Positions 52,957-61,387 of a stretch of DNA of 64,000 nt are shown one piece after another. Positions within the stretch are counted from its first letter, which is position 1, and every line of letters begins with the position of its first letter. Below the pieces are notes generated by a model. That model was not told where the DNA came from, ran no database searches, and worked only from the letters and a program-made list of their open reading frames with translations. A program made the position numbers and the translations under genes. This stretch comes from RPQJ01 sp963732375 (GTDB taxonomy: Bacteria; Pseudomonadota; Gammaproteobacteria; Steroidobacterales; Steroidobacteraceae). Location of the stretch: assembly GCA_963732375.1 (NCBI GenBank), contig CAVSZE010000008.1, positions 10,488-74,487 on the forward strand, in the 5' to 3' direction.

Positions 52957-54645
52957 ATGTTCCAGGCGATTCAGAAAGTGCTCGAGGCTCATCCAGAGAT
53001 TGCCTTCTTCCTGGTACTCGGCCTCGGATACCTGTTCGGAAAGATCGCGCTCGGGAGCTTCAAGCTGGGCGCCGTGACCGGCACGTTGCTCGCCGGCGTA
53101 ATCGTGGGGCAGCTCGGCGTCACGCTGCCGAATGAAGTAAAGCAGTGCTTCTTCCTCTTGTTCCTGTTTGCCATCGGTTTCCGGACCGGGCCGCAGTTCT
53201 TCCGCGGCCTGAAGAAGGACGGCTTGCAACATGCGGCGCTGTCGGCAGTCGTCGCCGTGGCCGGGCTCGTCATTGCCTATGTTGTCGCCAAGGCCTTTGG
53301 CTACGACGCCGGGACCGCCGCTGGTGTCGTCGCCGGATCATTGACGGAGTCGGCCACGATCGGCACGGCCATGGACGCGATAGGGCGGCTCGACGCGCCA
53401 CAGGCGACACGCGAGGCGCTGGCCAACAACATCCCGGTCGCCTTCGCCGTGACCTACCTGGTCGGAGTGACGGCCGCCGCGTGGTTCCTGTCACAGGTTG
53501 CGCCGCGCATCATGCGCGTGGACCTCGCGGAGGAATGCCGAAAGCTCGAGGAAGTCATGCTGGGCGGCGCTACTGCGCAGGCGCTTGCGCGTCGCGAGTT
53601 CGAGCTCCGCGGGTACGCCATCGACCCGGGATCGCAGTGGGTGGGTCGCCGGGCGGCGGATCTCGAAGCGTCGGTGGGCGCCCGGGTTTTCGTCGAGCGA
53701 ATGCGAAGGCGCGGGCAGCTTCTCGAGGGCGACAGCGAGCGGGTGTTTCAGGTCGGGGATGTGATTGCGGTCTCGGGCCCCCGGGAGCAGCTCGTGGAAG
53801 TGCTGGAGGCTCCGGGAAGCGGGCTGCGCGAGACGGACGATCGCGAACTGCTCGGGTTGGCGGCCGAAATGGTCGACGTGGTCGTGACCAACTCGGAGGT
53901 TGACGGCATGGCGCTGACGGCCCTCGCCAATGAGGAGGCGGCCCGCGGCGTCTTCCTGCGGCGTCTGACGAGGGCAGGCACGGCGATCGGCGTGGTGCCC
54001 GACACGAAGGTGCACCGGGGCGACGTGCTGACGATCGGCGGAGCCACGGCCAACCTTACCCGCGCCATCGAGTATCTCGGCGTCGCCGACCGACCGAGCG
54101 ATACCACCGACATGTTCGTCGTCGCAGTAGCCATCGTCGCGGGCGGCCTGATCGGCCTGCCTGCGATCGATATCGCAGGTGTCGAAATCGGGCTCAGCCT
54201 GCCGGTCGGTGTGCTGCTGGGCGGCCTCGTCTGCGGGTGGCTGAGGTCCGTGCGCCCGAGCATGTTCGGACGCATCCCCAGCGCGACGCTGTGGGTATTC
54301 GAGTCCATCGGGCTCACGGGCTTCGTCGCCGTGGTCGGTTTGAATGCCGGCCCGGACTTCGTCGCGGGCCTCCAGGCGAGCGGAGTGAGCCTGCTTGTCG
54401 CCGGTGCGATCACCGTGATGTCGACGCTGCTGGTGGGAGTGCTGGTGGGGCGCTGGGTATTCAAGATGCACCCCGGCGTGCTGCTCGGGGTCTGCGCAGG
54501 CGCCTGCACGGCCACCCCGGCGCTGGCCGCCGTGCAGGAGACCGCGAAGAGCGCCGTGCCGTCCATCGGCTATGGGGTGGCCTATGCCATCGGCAACGTC
54601 CTGCTCGCAATCTGGGGCACGGTCATCGTCATGCTGATGAGCTGA
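52957..54645 (+). CDS. aspT: AspT-family aspartate:alanine exchanger, first copy
   Basis: 562 residues. Two hydrophobic halves (helices from FFLVLGLGYLFGKIALGSFK and from MFVVAVAIVAGGLIGLPAID) flank two TrkA_C (RCK-C-like) soluble domains at about 200-375. LFLFAIGFRTGPQFFRGLKK and GLNAGPDFVAGLQASG are the duplicated AspT signatures, and GVCAGACTATPALAAVQE is close to the C-terminal pore motif. In Tetragenococcus AspT exchanges external aspartate(1-) for internal alanine, an electrogenic step. It is followed after 29 bases by a second copy and then by aspartate 4-decarboxylase, the classic partner. Confidence 0.9.
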   Translation: MFQAIQKVLEAHPEIAFFLVLGLGYLFGKIALGSFKLGAVTGTLLAGVIVGQLGVTLPNEVKQCFFLLFLFAIGFRTGPQFFRGLKKDGLQHAALSAVVAVAGLVIAYVVAKAFGYDAGTAAGVVAGSLTESATIGTAMDAIGRLDAPQATREALANNIPVAFAVTYLVGVTAAAWFLSQVAPRIMRVDLAEECRKLEEVMLGGATAQALARREFELRGYAIDPGSQWVGRRAADLEASVGARVFVERMRRRGQLLEGDSERVFQVGDVIAVSGPREQLVEVLEAPGSGLRETDDRELLGLAAEMVDVVVTNSEVDGMALTALANEEAARGVFLRRLTRAGTAIGVVPDTKVHRGDVLTIGGATANLTRAIEYLGVADRPSDTTDMFVVAVAIVAGGLIGLPAIDIAGVEIGLSLPVGVLLGGLVCGWLRSVRPSMFGRIPSATLWVFESIGLTGFVAVVGLNAGPDFVAGLQASGVSLLVAGAITVMSTLLVGVLVGRWVFKMHPGVLLGVCAGACTATPALAAVQETAKSAVPSIGYGVAYAIGNVLLAIWGTVIVMLMS

Positions 54646-54674
54646 AGCCGTGCCGCACCGAAGGAGATAGCAAA

Positions 54675-56369
54675 ATGGGTATCTGGGACTGGATCGTCAC
54701 CACGCTGCGCTCCTATCCGGAGCTGGCTATCTTCCTGGCGCTCGCGCTCGGCTTCTGGCTCGGCGCAAAGAAGGTCGCGGGCTTCGCCCTGGGCAGCGTG
54801 ACTGCGACGCTGCTCGCGGCCGTGGTCGTCGGCCAGATCGGCATCGACATCCCCGGACCCATCAAGTCCACGTTCTTCATGCTGTTCCTGTTCGCCGTGG
54901 GCTACGGCGTGGGCCCGCAGTTCTTCCGGGGCTTAAGCAAGGATGGCCCGAAGCAGATCGCGTTCTCGCTGATCGTGCTGGCGATCTGCCTGCTCGCGCC
55001 CGTCCTGTGCGCAAAGCTGGGCGGTTTGAACGTGGGCTACGCGGTCGGCATGTACGCCGGCTCGCAGACCATCTCGGCCTCCATCGGTGTCGCGACCGAC
55101 CAGCTGAATCGCCTCGGGCTCACGCCCGAAGAGCTCAAGGCCTACCTGGCCGCGATCCCCGTCGCCTATGCGGTGACTTACCTTTTCGGCACGATCGGCT
55201 CGGCCATCCTGCTCGCGCAGATCGGTCCCAAGCTCATTGGAGTCAACCTCGCCGAGGCCTGCGCCGAGTACGAGAAGCAGATGGGCGGCGGGACAACCGA
55301 CCATGACCCGGGCGTCTTGTCGGGTTACCGGCACGTCGAGCTCAGGGCCTACCGGATCACGGAGGCGAGCGGTCTCACCGGCAAGCCGGTCCGTGAGCTG
55401 TTTCCAGACCTGCGGATCTTCTTCGAGCGCATCCGTCGCGGCGACCAGCTGATCGATGCGAACGCCGACAGCGTGCTCCGGGACGGCGACGTGGCAGCGA
55501 TTTCCGGGCCGCGCGCGGCGCTCGTCGAAAAGGTCGAAGCCGTCGTTCCGGAGGCGGACGACAGGGAGTTGCTCGACGTGCCCGTGACGCTGGTAGATGT
55601 CTTCGTGCGCAGCAAGGACGTGAACGGCAAGACATTGCGCGAGATTGCGGACCTGCCGCTGGCGCGGGGGATTTACCTGCGCAAGATCACGCGAAACATG
55701 ATCGAGATACCGGTCTTCCCCGAGACCGAGATCCTGCGGGGCGACATCCTGACGATCGCCGGCAGCACGCGTCACGTGGACACCGCCGTTGCGGCCCTCG
55801 GGCACGCCGACCGACCCGTCGAGACCACCGACCTGGCCGTCGTTTCCGGCGGCATCGTCGTTGGCGGCCTCGTAGGCGCGCTGACGTACGTGATGGGCGG
55901 CGTCCCGATCAGCCTCTCGACCTCCGGGGGTGCGCTGCTTGCGGGGCTGCTGCTCGGCTACTGGCGCACGATCCGCCCCACCTTCGGCAACATCCCGGCT
56001 CCGTCGCTGTGGCTGATGAACACGCTCGGCCTCAACGTCTTCATCGCGATCGTCGGGATCAGCGCGGGCCCGGGATTCGTTTCGGGCCTGCGTGAGGTCG
56101 GATTCAGCATCTTCCTGTGGGGCATGGTGGCCACGTCAGTGCCGCTTATCGCCGCCGTGCTGCTCGCCCACTACGTCTTCAAGTTCCACCCCGCGATCCT
56201 GTTCGGCGTGTGCGCCGGCGTGCGCACGACGACGGCGGCGCTCGGGATGATCCAGGACGAGGCGAAGAGCAAGGTGCCAGCCCTCGGCTACGGGATGCCG
56301 TACGCCATCGGCAACACGCTGCTGACGATCTTCGGCATGGTGATCGTGCTGTTGATGTCGGGCAGCTGA
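54675..56369 (+). CDS. aspT: AspT-family aspartate:alanine exchanger, second copy
   Basis: 564 residues with the same fold as the preceding gene but well diverged: LFLFAVGYGVGPQFFRGLSK, GMYAGSQTISASIGVATDQL, two TrkA_C domains (about 205-385), GISAGPGFVSGLREVGFSIF and GVCAGVRTTTAALGMIQDEA. AAGGAGA precedes ATG 54675; the longer frame from 54237 lies inside the first copy. SQTISASIG and RTTTAALG here replace SLTESATIG and ACTATPALA of the first copy, so pore-lining residues differ and the two may differ in substrate (for example glutamate) or form a heteromer. Confidence 0.9.
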   Translation: MGIWDWIVTTLRSYPELAIFLALALGFWLGAKKVAGFALGSVTATLLAAVVVGQIGIDIPGPIKSTFFMLFLFAVGYGVGPQFFRGLSKDGPKQIAFSLIVLAICLLAPVLCAKLGGLNVGYAVGMYAGSQTISASIGVATDQLNRLGLTPEELKAYLAAIPVAYAVTYLFGTIGSAILLAQIGPKLIGVNLAEACAEYEKQMGGGTTDHDPGVLSGYRHVELRAYRITEASGLTGKPVRELFPDLRIFFERIRRGDQLIDANADSVLRDGDVAAISGPRAALVEKVEAVVPEADDRELLDVPVTLVDVFVRSKDVNGKTLREIADLPLARGIYLRKITRNMIEIPVFPETEILRGDILTIAGSTRHVDTAVAALGHADRPVETTDLAVVSGGIVVGGLVGALTYVMGGVPISLSTSGGALLAGLLLGYWRTIRPTFGNIPAPSLWLMNTLGLNVFIAIVGISAGPGFVSGLREVGFSIFLWGMVATSVPLIAAVLLAHYVFKFHPAILFGVCAGVRTTTAALGMIQDEAKSKVPALGYGMPYAIGNTLLTIFGMVIVLLMSGS

Positions 56370-56403
56370 GGACAGGCCGCGTCAATCTGAAACGGAGAAT
56401 TCG

Positions 56404-58086
56404 ATGGACATCGTGAAATTGAGAGAATACGAGGCGTTGAGCCCGTTCGAGATCAAGGACTTCCTGGCCAAGGCCGCGAACACGACCGCGAGCGCATCGG
56501 ACATCTCTTACCTGAACGCCGGCCGCGGCAACCCGAACTGGATTGCCACGGAGCCGCGCGAAGGGTTCTTCCTGCTCGGCCAGTTCGCCATCACCGAAAG
56601 CAAGCGGGTGCTCGACCTGCCGCCGGGCGTCGGCGGCATGGCCCGGCGCCCGGGCATTTCCGATCGACTGGTCGGCTGGCTGAAGAAGAACGCGGACATG
56701 CCCGGCGCGGAGTTCCTGGGCGCGCTGGTGCCCTGGGCGGTGCAGAAGTTCGGCTTCGACGCGGACATGTTCGTGCACGAACTCGTGGATTCGATCATCG
56801 GCGACAACTACCCGGTCCCCGATCGCATGCTGGTGCACAACGAGCAGATCGTGCACGAGTACCTGCAGTGGGCCATGTGCGGGCTGCCACGGCCGAAAGG
56901 CGTGTTCAAGCTGTATGCCGTCGAGGGCGGCACTGCGGCGATGTGCTACATCTTCAAGTCGATGAAGACCAACCGGCTGCTGAACGCCGGCGACACCATC
57001 GCGCTCGGCACGCCGATCTTCACGCCGTATCTCGAGATGCCGCACCTCGAAGACTACGACCTCAAGATCGTGAACGTGCAGGCCAAGCAGGAGAACCAGT
57101 GGCAGTTCGATGACGCGGAGCTGAAGAAGCTGCTCGACCCGGCGATCAAGGCCTTTTTCCTTGTGAATCCGGGCAACCCGAGCGCCGTGGCGCTGAGCGA
57201 AAAGACCATCGCGAAGATCGGTGCGATCCTGAAGAAGCGGCCCGACCTCATCCTGCTGACCGATGACGTCTACGGCACGTTCGTGCCCGGGTTCCGCTCG
57301 CTGCTCGGCGCATTCCCGCACAACACGATCGGCGTGTACTCGTACAGCAAGTACTTCGGCTGCACCGGCTGGCGCCTCGGCGTCATCGCCGTGCACGAGG
57401 ACAACCTTTTCGACAAGCTGATCGCGAAACATCCGGAGTCGGTGCTGAAGAAGCTGGACAAGCGGTATTCCGCGCTGACACTCGAGCCGCGCAAGATCCG
57501 CTTCATCGATCGTATCGTGGCCGACAGCCGCGATGTCGCGCTGAACCATACTGCCGGCCTGTCGCTGCCGCAGCAGGTGATGATGACGCTTTTTTCCTCG
57601 TACGAGTTGATGGACGAGAAGAAGTACTACCAGAAAGCCTGCATCGGCATCGTGAAGAAGCGCGTGGAGGCGACGCTGGAGGGGCTGGGCCTGGAGGTCA
57701 AGCCGAACGAGCTCTACGACTACTACTATGGGCTGATCGATCTCGAATTCTGGGCGCGCAAGTACGTCGGCGAGGACGTCGTGAAGTGGATGAAGGCCAA
57801 CGTGCACCCGCTCGACATCGTGTTCCGGCTCGCCGAGGACCACGGCATCGTGCTGCTGAACGGCGGCGGCTTCGAGGCGCCGGACTGGTCCGTGCGAGTG
57901 TCGTTCGCGAACCTGGACGACCACGTGTACGACGACATCGGCCGGGCCGTCCGCGCAGTGGCGCGCAGCTATCGGCAGGCCTACGAGGCGGCGACCGGCA
58001 AGAACGCCGGCGAGCCCGCGAAGGTTGCTAGACCTGTTCCGAAGGCCAAAGGCAACGCAAAAGCGGCGCCGCGCCGCGCGAAGTAA
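56404..58086 (+). CDS. aspD: Aspartate 4-decarboxylase
   Basis: 560 residues. PLP fold type I enzyme: SYLNAGRGNPNW near the N-terminus, VEGGTAAMCYIFKSMK, FLVNPGNPSAVAL, DDVYGTFVP, and the PLP lysine in YSYSKYFGCTGWRLG (Lys316). The long MARRPGISDRLVGWLKKNAD region is characteristic of aspartate 4-decarboxylase/transaminase (about 530 residues) and absent from ordinary aminotransferases. It converts aspartate to alanine and CO2, consuming a proton. The last ~25 residues are a Lys/Ala/Arg/Pro tail not usual in the family. It lies 34 bases after the second aspT. Cytoplasmic. Confidence 0.95.
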   Translation: MDIVKLREYEALSPFEIKDFLAKAANTTASASDISYLNAGRGNPNWIATEPREGFFLLGQFAITESKRVLDLPPGVGGMARRPGISDRLVGWLKKNADMPGAEFLGALVPWAVQKFGFDADMFVHELVDSIIGDNYPVPDRMLVHNEQIVHEYLQWAMCGLPRPKGVFKLYAVEGGTAAMCYIFKSMKTNRLLNAGDTIALGTPIFTPYLEMPHLEDYDLKIVNVQAKQENQWQFDDAELKKLLDPAIKAFFLVNPGNPSAVALSEKTIAKIGAILKKRPDLILLTDDVYGTFVPGFRSLLGAFPHNTIGVYSYSKYFGCTGWRLGVIAVHEDNLFDKLIAKHPESVLKKLDKRYSALTLEPRKIRFIDRIVADSRDVALNHTAGLSLPQQVMMTLFSSYELMDEKKYYQKACIGIVKKRVEATLEGLGLEVKPNELYDYYYGLIDLEFWARKYVGEDVVKWMKANVHPLDIVFRLAEDHGIVLLNGGGFEAPDWSVRVSFANLDDHVYDDIGRAVRAVARSYRQAYEAATGKNAGEPAKVARPVPKAKGNAKAAPRRAK

Positions 58087-58093
58087 TCGAATC

Positions 58094-58113
58094 GGGCCGG
58101 CGATGTCCGGCCC
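58094..58113 (+). terminator. Intercistronic hairpin between aspD and ansB
   Basis: GGGCCGG / CCGGCCC, a seven-base perfect stem with a six-base loop in the 46-base gap. No U-tract; more likely an attenuator or mRNA-processing/stability element within the operon. Confidence 0.4.
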
Positions 58114-58132
58114 CCTGATCAGGAGAAAAGAC

Positions 58133-59200
58133 ATGAATACGTTCTCGAAACAAGTCGGGCTGCTGATCGCCGTCGCGGCGGCCAGCCTCGCCGTCGCCTC
58201 GCAGGCCGCCGACCTGCCGAAGATCCGCGTCCTCGCCACGGGTGGGACGATCGCGGGCGCACAAGCGAGTGCGACGGATTACGGCTACAAGTCCGGGGCC
58301 TACGACGTGAACTCGCTGCTGAAGGCAGTGCCGAACCTCGACAAGCTCGCCGTCATCACGGGCGAGCAGGTCGCAAGCATCGGCAGCCAGGACATGAACG
58401 ACGACATCTGGCTGAAGCTCGCCAAGCGCGTGAATGAAGTCCTGAAGGATCCGGGCACGGATGGAGTATTGATCACGCACGGCACGGACACACTGGAGGA
58501 GACGAGCTACTTCCTCACGCTGGTGGTCAAGAGCGACAAGCCTGTGGTGATGGTCGGCTCGATGCGGCCCGCGACCGCGATCAGCGCGGACGGCCCGGGC
58601 AATATCTACAACGGCGTGGCGATCGCCTCCGACCCGCGCGCGAAAGGCAAGGGCACTCTGGTGTGCCTGAACGACGAGTTCCACTATGCGCGCAACGTCG
58701 TGAAGACGGACACCACGACGGTGCAGACGTTCAAGAGCATCAACCGTGGGCCGGCCGGGCTGGTGCACACGGGGAAAGTGGAATGGTTCGAACCGATGGA
58801 CAAAAAGATCGGCAAGGCAACTCCGTTCACCGTGGACGGGCTCGACAAGCTGCCGCGCGTGGACGTGATCTATGCACACGCAAACATGAGCGCCGATCTA
58901 ATCGAGGCTGCCGTGCGTAATGGCGCGAAGGGAATCGTGGTGGCGGGCGTCGGCGACGGCAACATGACGACCCCCGCGCTCGAGGCGCTCGAGAAGGCCG
59001 CAAAGTCTGGTGTCGTGGTGGTGCGCAGCACCCGGCTCCCGGAGGGCCTCGTGCTTCGCAACAACGAAGTGAACGACGACAAGATGGGCTTCGTCGCGTC
59101 GGGCGAGTTCAACCCGGCGAAGTCGCGCGTGCTGTTGCAGCTTGCGCTGACCAGGACGAAGAATCCGGTCGACATCCAGAAGATGTTCTATGAGTATTGA
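58133..59200 (+). CDS. ansB: Secreted type II L-asparaginase
   Basis: 355 residues. Signal peptide (LLIAVAAASLAVASQA, then ADLPKIR). Active-site threonines lie in VLATGGTIAGAQASATDYGY and in LITHGTDTLEETSYFLTL, with MVGSMRPATAISADGPGNIY between the two halves; all match the periplasmic high-affinity enzymes of E. coli and Wolinella. It hydrolyses asparagine to aspartate and ammonia, and often glutamine too. AGGAG lies 11-15 bases before ATG 58133. It supplies periplasmic aspartate for the AspT exchangers. Confidence 0.96.
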   Translation: MNTFSKQVGLLIAVAAASLAVASQAADLPKIRVLATGGTIAGAQASATDYGYKSGAYDVNSLLKAVPNLDKLAVITGEQVASIGSQDMNDDIWLKLAKRVNEVLKDPGTDGVLITHGTDTLEETSYFLTLVVKSDKPVVMVGSMRPATAISADGPGNIYNGVAIASDPRAKGKGTLVCLNDEFHYARNVVKTDTTTVQTFKSINRGPAGLVHTGKVEWFEPMDKKIGKATPFTVDGLDKLPRVDVIYAHANMSADLIEAAVRNGAKGIVVAGVGDGNMTTPALEALEKAAKSGVVVVRSTRLPEGLVLRNNEVNDDKMGFVASGEFNPAKSRVLLQLALTRTKNPVDIQKMFYEY

Positions 59201-59261
59201 TCGAACGGCAGGCGTGCCCCGGCCTCGGAAGTAGGCGCCGGGGAGGCGAGGATCGCGCGAC

Positions 59262-60425
59262 GTGAAACCCTTCCCCGCAAGTGTTTCACGCCCGCGCGTC
59301 GTCGCCCTCGCGTGCCTGATTGCATCGGCCGGCGCCTTCGCAGCGTCCGGAGTCGGTCCCGCTTCGGCGGCGACAGAGGCTGAGCCTGGCACGCCCGCCG
59401 GCACGTACCTGTTCAACGACGCGCACTTCCACCTGACCAACTACGTGCAGCAGGGCACGGACATGGGCAAGTACGTGCGCGAGATCATGGGCGACAAGGT
59501 CTGCCGCTCGACGGTGTTTGGGATCCCGCTGCAACAGACGTGGTCGTATGAGAACTCCGGAGACTTTGCCCCGACGTACTACCTGCAGTCGGATGCACCC
59601 CTCTACTACTACTCGTTCACAGACGCATGGATCGCGACGCAGTACCTCAAGCTCAAGCCCGAGGAGCGCAAGCGCCTCGACCCGATGATCACCGGCTTCA
59701 ATCCCGCCGACATGTACGGCGTGGACCACATCCGGCGCGTGCTCGAGACCTTCCCCGGCGTGTTCAAGGGCATCGGCGAGTTCACCATCCACAAGGAGTT
59801 CGTGTCATCCAAGGTGGCGGGCGATATCGCGAGCCTGACCGACCCTGCGCTCGACCGGATACTCGATTTCGCGGGTGAGGTAGGGCTTCCGGTCATCCTT
59901 CACAGCGACATCGACATGCCGTTTGCCAAGGCGGGATCGGAGCCCGTATTCCTGAAGCAGATGAAGGACCTGTTGCGGCGTCACCCGAAGACGACGACCA
60001 TCTGGGCGCACATCGGGCTCGGGCGTGTCGTGCATCCCGTGTAGGCGCAGGCGACGGCCGATTCAGCGGAGCGCAATCCGACATACCGGGCGCTCGTCGA
60101 AGACATGCTTGAGGACCCGACTCTGAGCCACGTCGACTTCGACATTTCGTGGGACGAGGTTGCGAAGTACGCGGTGGCCTCGCCGGAGGCGATCAGCACT
60201 ACCGCGGCGATCTTCAACAAGTATCCGGATCGCTTCCTGTTCGGCACGGACAACGTCGCGCCGGCAGACCAGGCGACGCAGCTCCGGGTGTTCAATCTCT
60301 GGGATCCGATCTGGGCCCGGTTGACGCCGGAGGCGAGCCTCAAGATCCGCATGGGCAACTACGAGCGAATCTTCGACGCGGCACGGGTCCGGGTACGTGC
60401 GTGGGAGAAAGCCAACCTGGAGTAG
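59262..60425 (+). pseudogene. Second secreted amidohydrolase, interrupted by an amber codon
   Basis: From GTG 59262 the frame gives a signal peptide (VVALACLIASAGAFAASGVG) and a protein parallel to the 51761 enzyme: DAHFHL, VILHSDID, IWAHIGLGR. At 60042-60044 a TAG follows VVHPV where the paralogue has CAG (Gln). The same frame then continues without further damage for 127 codons to a normal stop at 60425, keeping FLFGTDN and the ERIFDAARVRVRAWEKANLE end. This is one C-to-T change in an otherwise intact gene: a very young pseudogene, an amber-suppressed gene or a sequencing error. The truncated product would lack the last metal ligand. Confidence 0.85.
59421..59671 (+). repeat. 251-bp identical segment, copy 2
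   Basis: Identical to 51884-52134, at an offset of 7537 bases on the same strand. Homologous recombination between the copies would delete the glutamine/asparagine array between them. Confidence 0.85.
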
Positions 60426-60517
60426 GGCCGGTTGCGGATCGCCTACCGGCTTTGCATTGGCCGGGTTAGGGCGTAACGTGATCTCTAGCGAGCGTTTTCC
60501 TGTTTACGGAGAGAGTC

Positions 60518-61387
60518 ATGGCCGGCAAGAAGAAACTGGAGGCAAAGTCGAAGCCTGAGGCTAAGTCACAGCGAAAGGCGAAGTCGAGGCCAAAAGCGGC
60601 GGCCGATGCGACGGATGCAAGGTTGTCCAACAAGGAATATGCCAAGGAACTGAAACGCCTGCACGTGGAGCTGGTCAAGCTCCAGGAGTGGGTCAAGCTG
60701 AAGGGACTCAAGGTGTGCGTCGTGTTCGAGGGGCGCGACGGCGCGGGCAAGGGCGGCACGATCAAGGCGATCACCGAGCGCGTGAGCCCACGGGTGTTCA
60801 GGGTCATCGCGCTTCCCGCGCCGACCGAGCGCGAGAAGTCACAGATGTATGCGCAGCGCTACCTGCCGTACCTGCCGGCCGCGGGCGAGGTCGTGATCTT
60901 CGATCGCAGCTGGTACAACCGCTCGGGCGTCGAGCGCGTGATGGGCTTCTGCAGCGAGGAGCAGGCGAGGGGATTCCTGAAGATGGTGCCGCTGTTCGAG
61001 AAGCTGATGCTCGAGTCGGGGATCATCCTGCTCAAGTACTGGCTGGAGGTGAGCCCCGAGGAGCAGGAACGGCGACTGCGCAGCCGGGTCGACGACGGCC
61101 GCAAGATCTGGAAGCTGTCGCCGATGGACCTGAAGTCCTACGATCGCTGGGACGACTACACGAAGGCGCGTGATGAGATGTTCGCCGCCACCGACACGGC
61201 CTGGGCGCCGTGGTACGTTGCGAGGTCCGAGGACAAGAAGCGGGTGCGGCTGAACCTCATCAACCACCTGCTCGAGCAGATCCCCTACAAGGCCCCGCGG
61301 TCGGAGAAGGTCAAGCTGCCGAAGCGCAAGGTCGGGCGTTACAAGGCGGCGAACTACCCGTTCAAGTACGTCAAGGAACGCTTCTGA
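60518..61387 (+). CDS. ppk2: Polyphosphate kinase 2 (class I-like)
   Basis: 289 residues. After a Lys/Ala/Ser-rich disordered ~35 residues the PPK2 kinase fold begins: Walker A GRDGAGKGG (72-80), lid region with VSPRVFRVIALPAPTERE, Walker B VIFDRSWYNRSGVERVMGF (from 126). WLEVSPEEQERRLRSRVDD and KLSPMDLKSYDRWDDYTKAR follow. Single-domain class I enzymes use polyphosphate to phosphorylate ADP or GDP. It has its own 92-base upstream gap and converges on the SulP gene with adjacent stop codons. With ppk1 and ppx it completes polyphosphate synthesis and use in one window. Confidence 0.95.
   Translation: MAGKKKLEAKSKPEAKSQRKAKSRPKAAADATDARLSNKEYAKELKRLHVELVKLQEWVKLKGLKVCVVFEGRDGAGKGGTIKAITERVSPRVFRVIALPAPTEREKSQMYAQRYLPYLPAAGEVVIFDRSWYNRSGVERVMGFCSEEQARGFLKMVPLFEKLMLESGIILLKYWLEVSPEEQERRLRSRVDDGRKIWKLSPMDLKSYDRWDDYTKARDEMFAATDTAWAPWYVARSEDKKRVRLNLINHLLEQIPYKAPRSEKVKLPKRKVGRYKAANYPFKYVKERF

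Noticed and set aside
56179..58239. 686-codon open frame on the minus strand
   Set aside because: Antisense to aspartate 4-decarboxylase, which is unmistakable on the plus strand.
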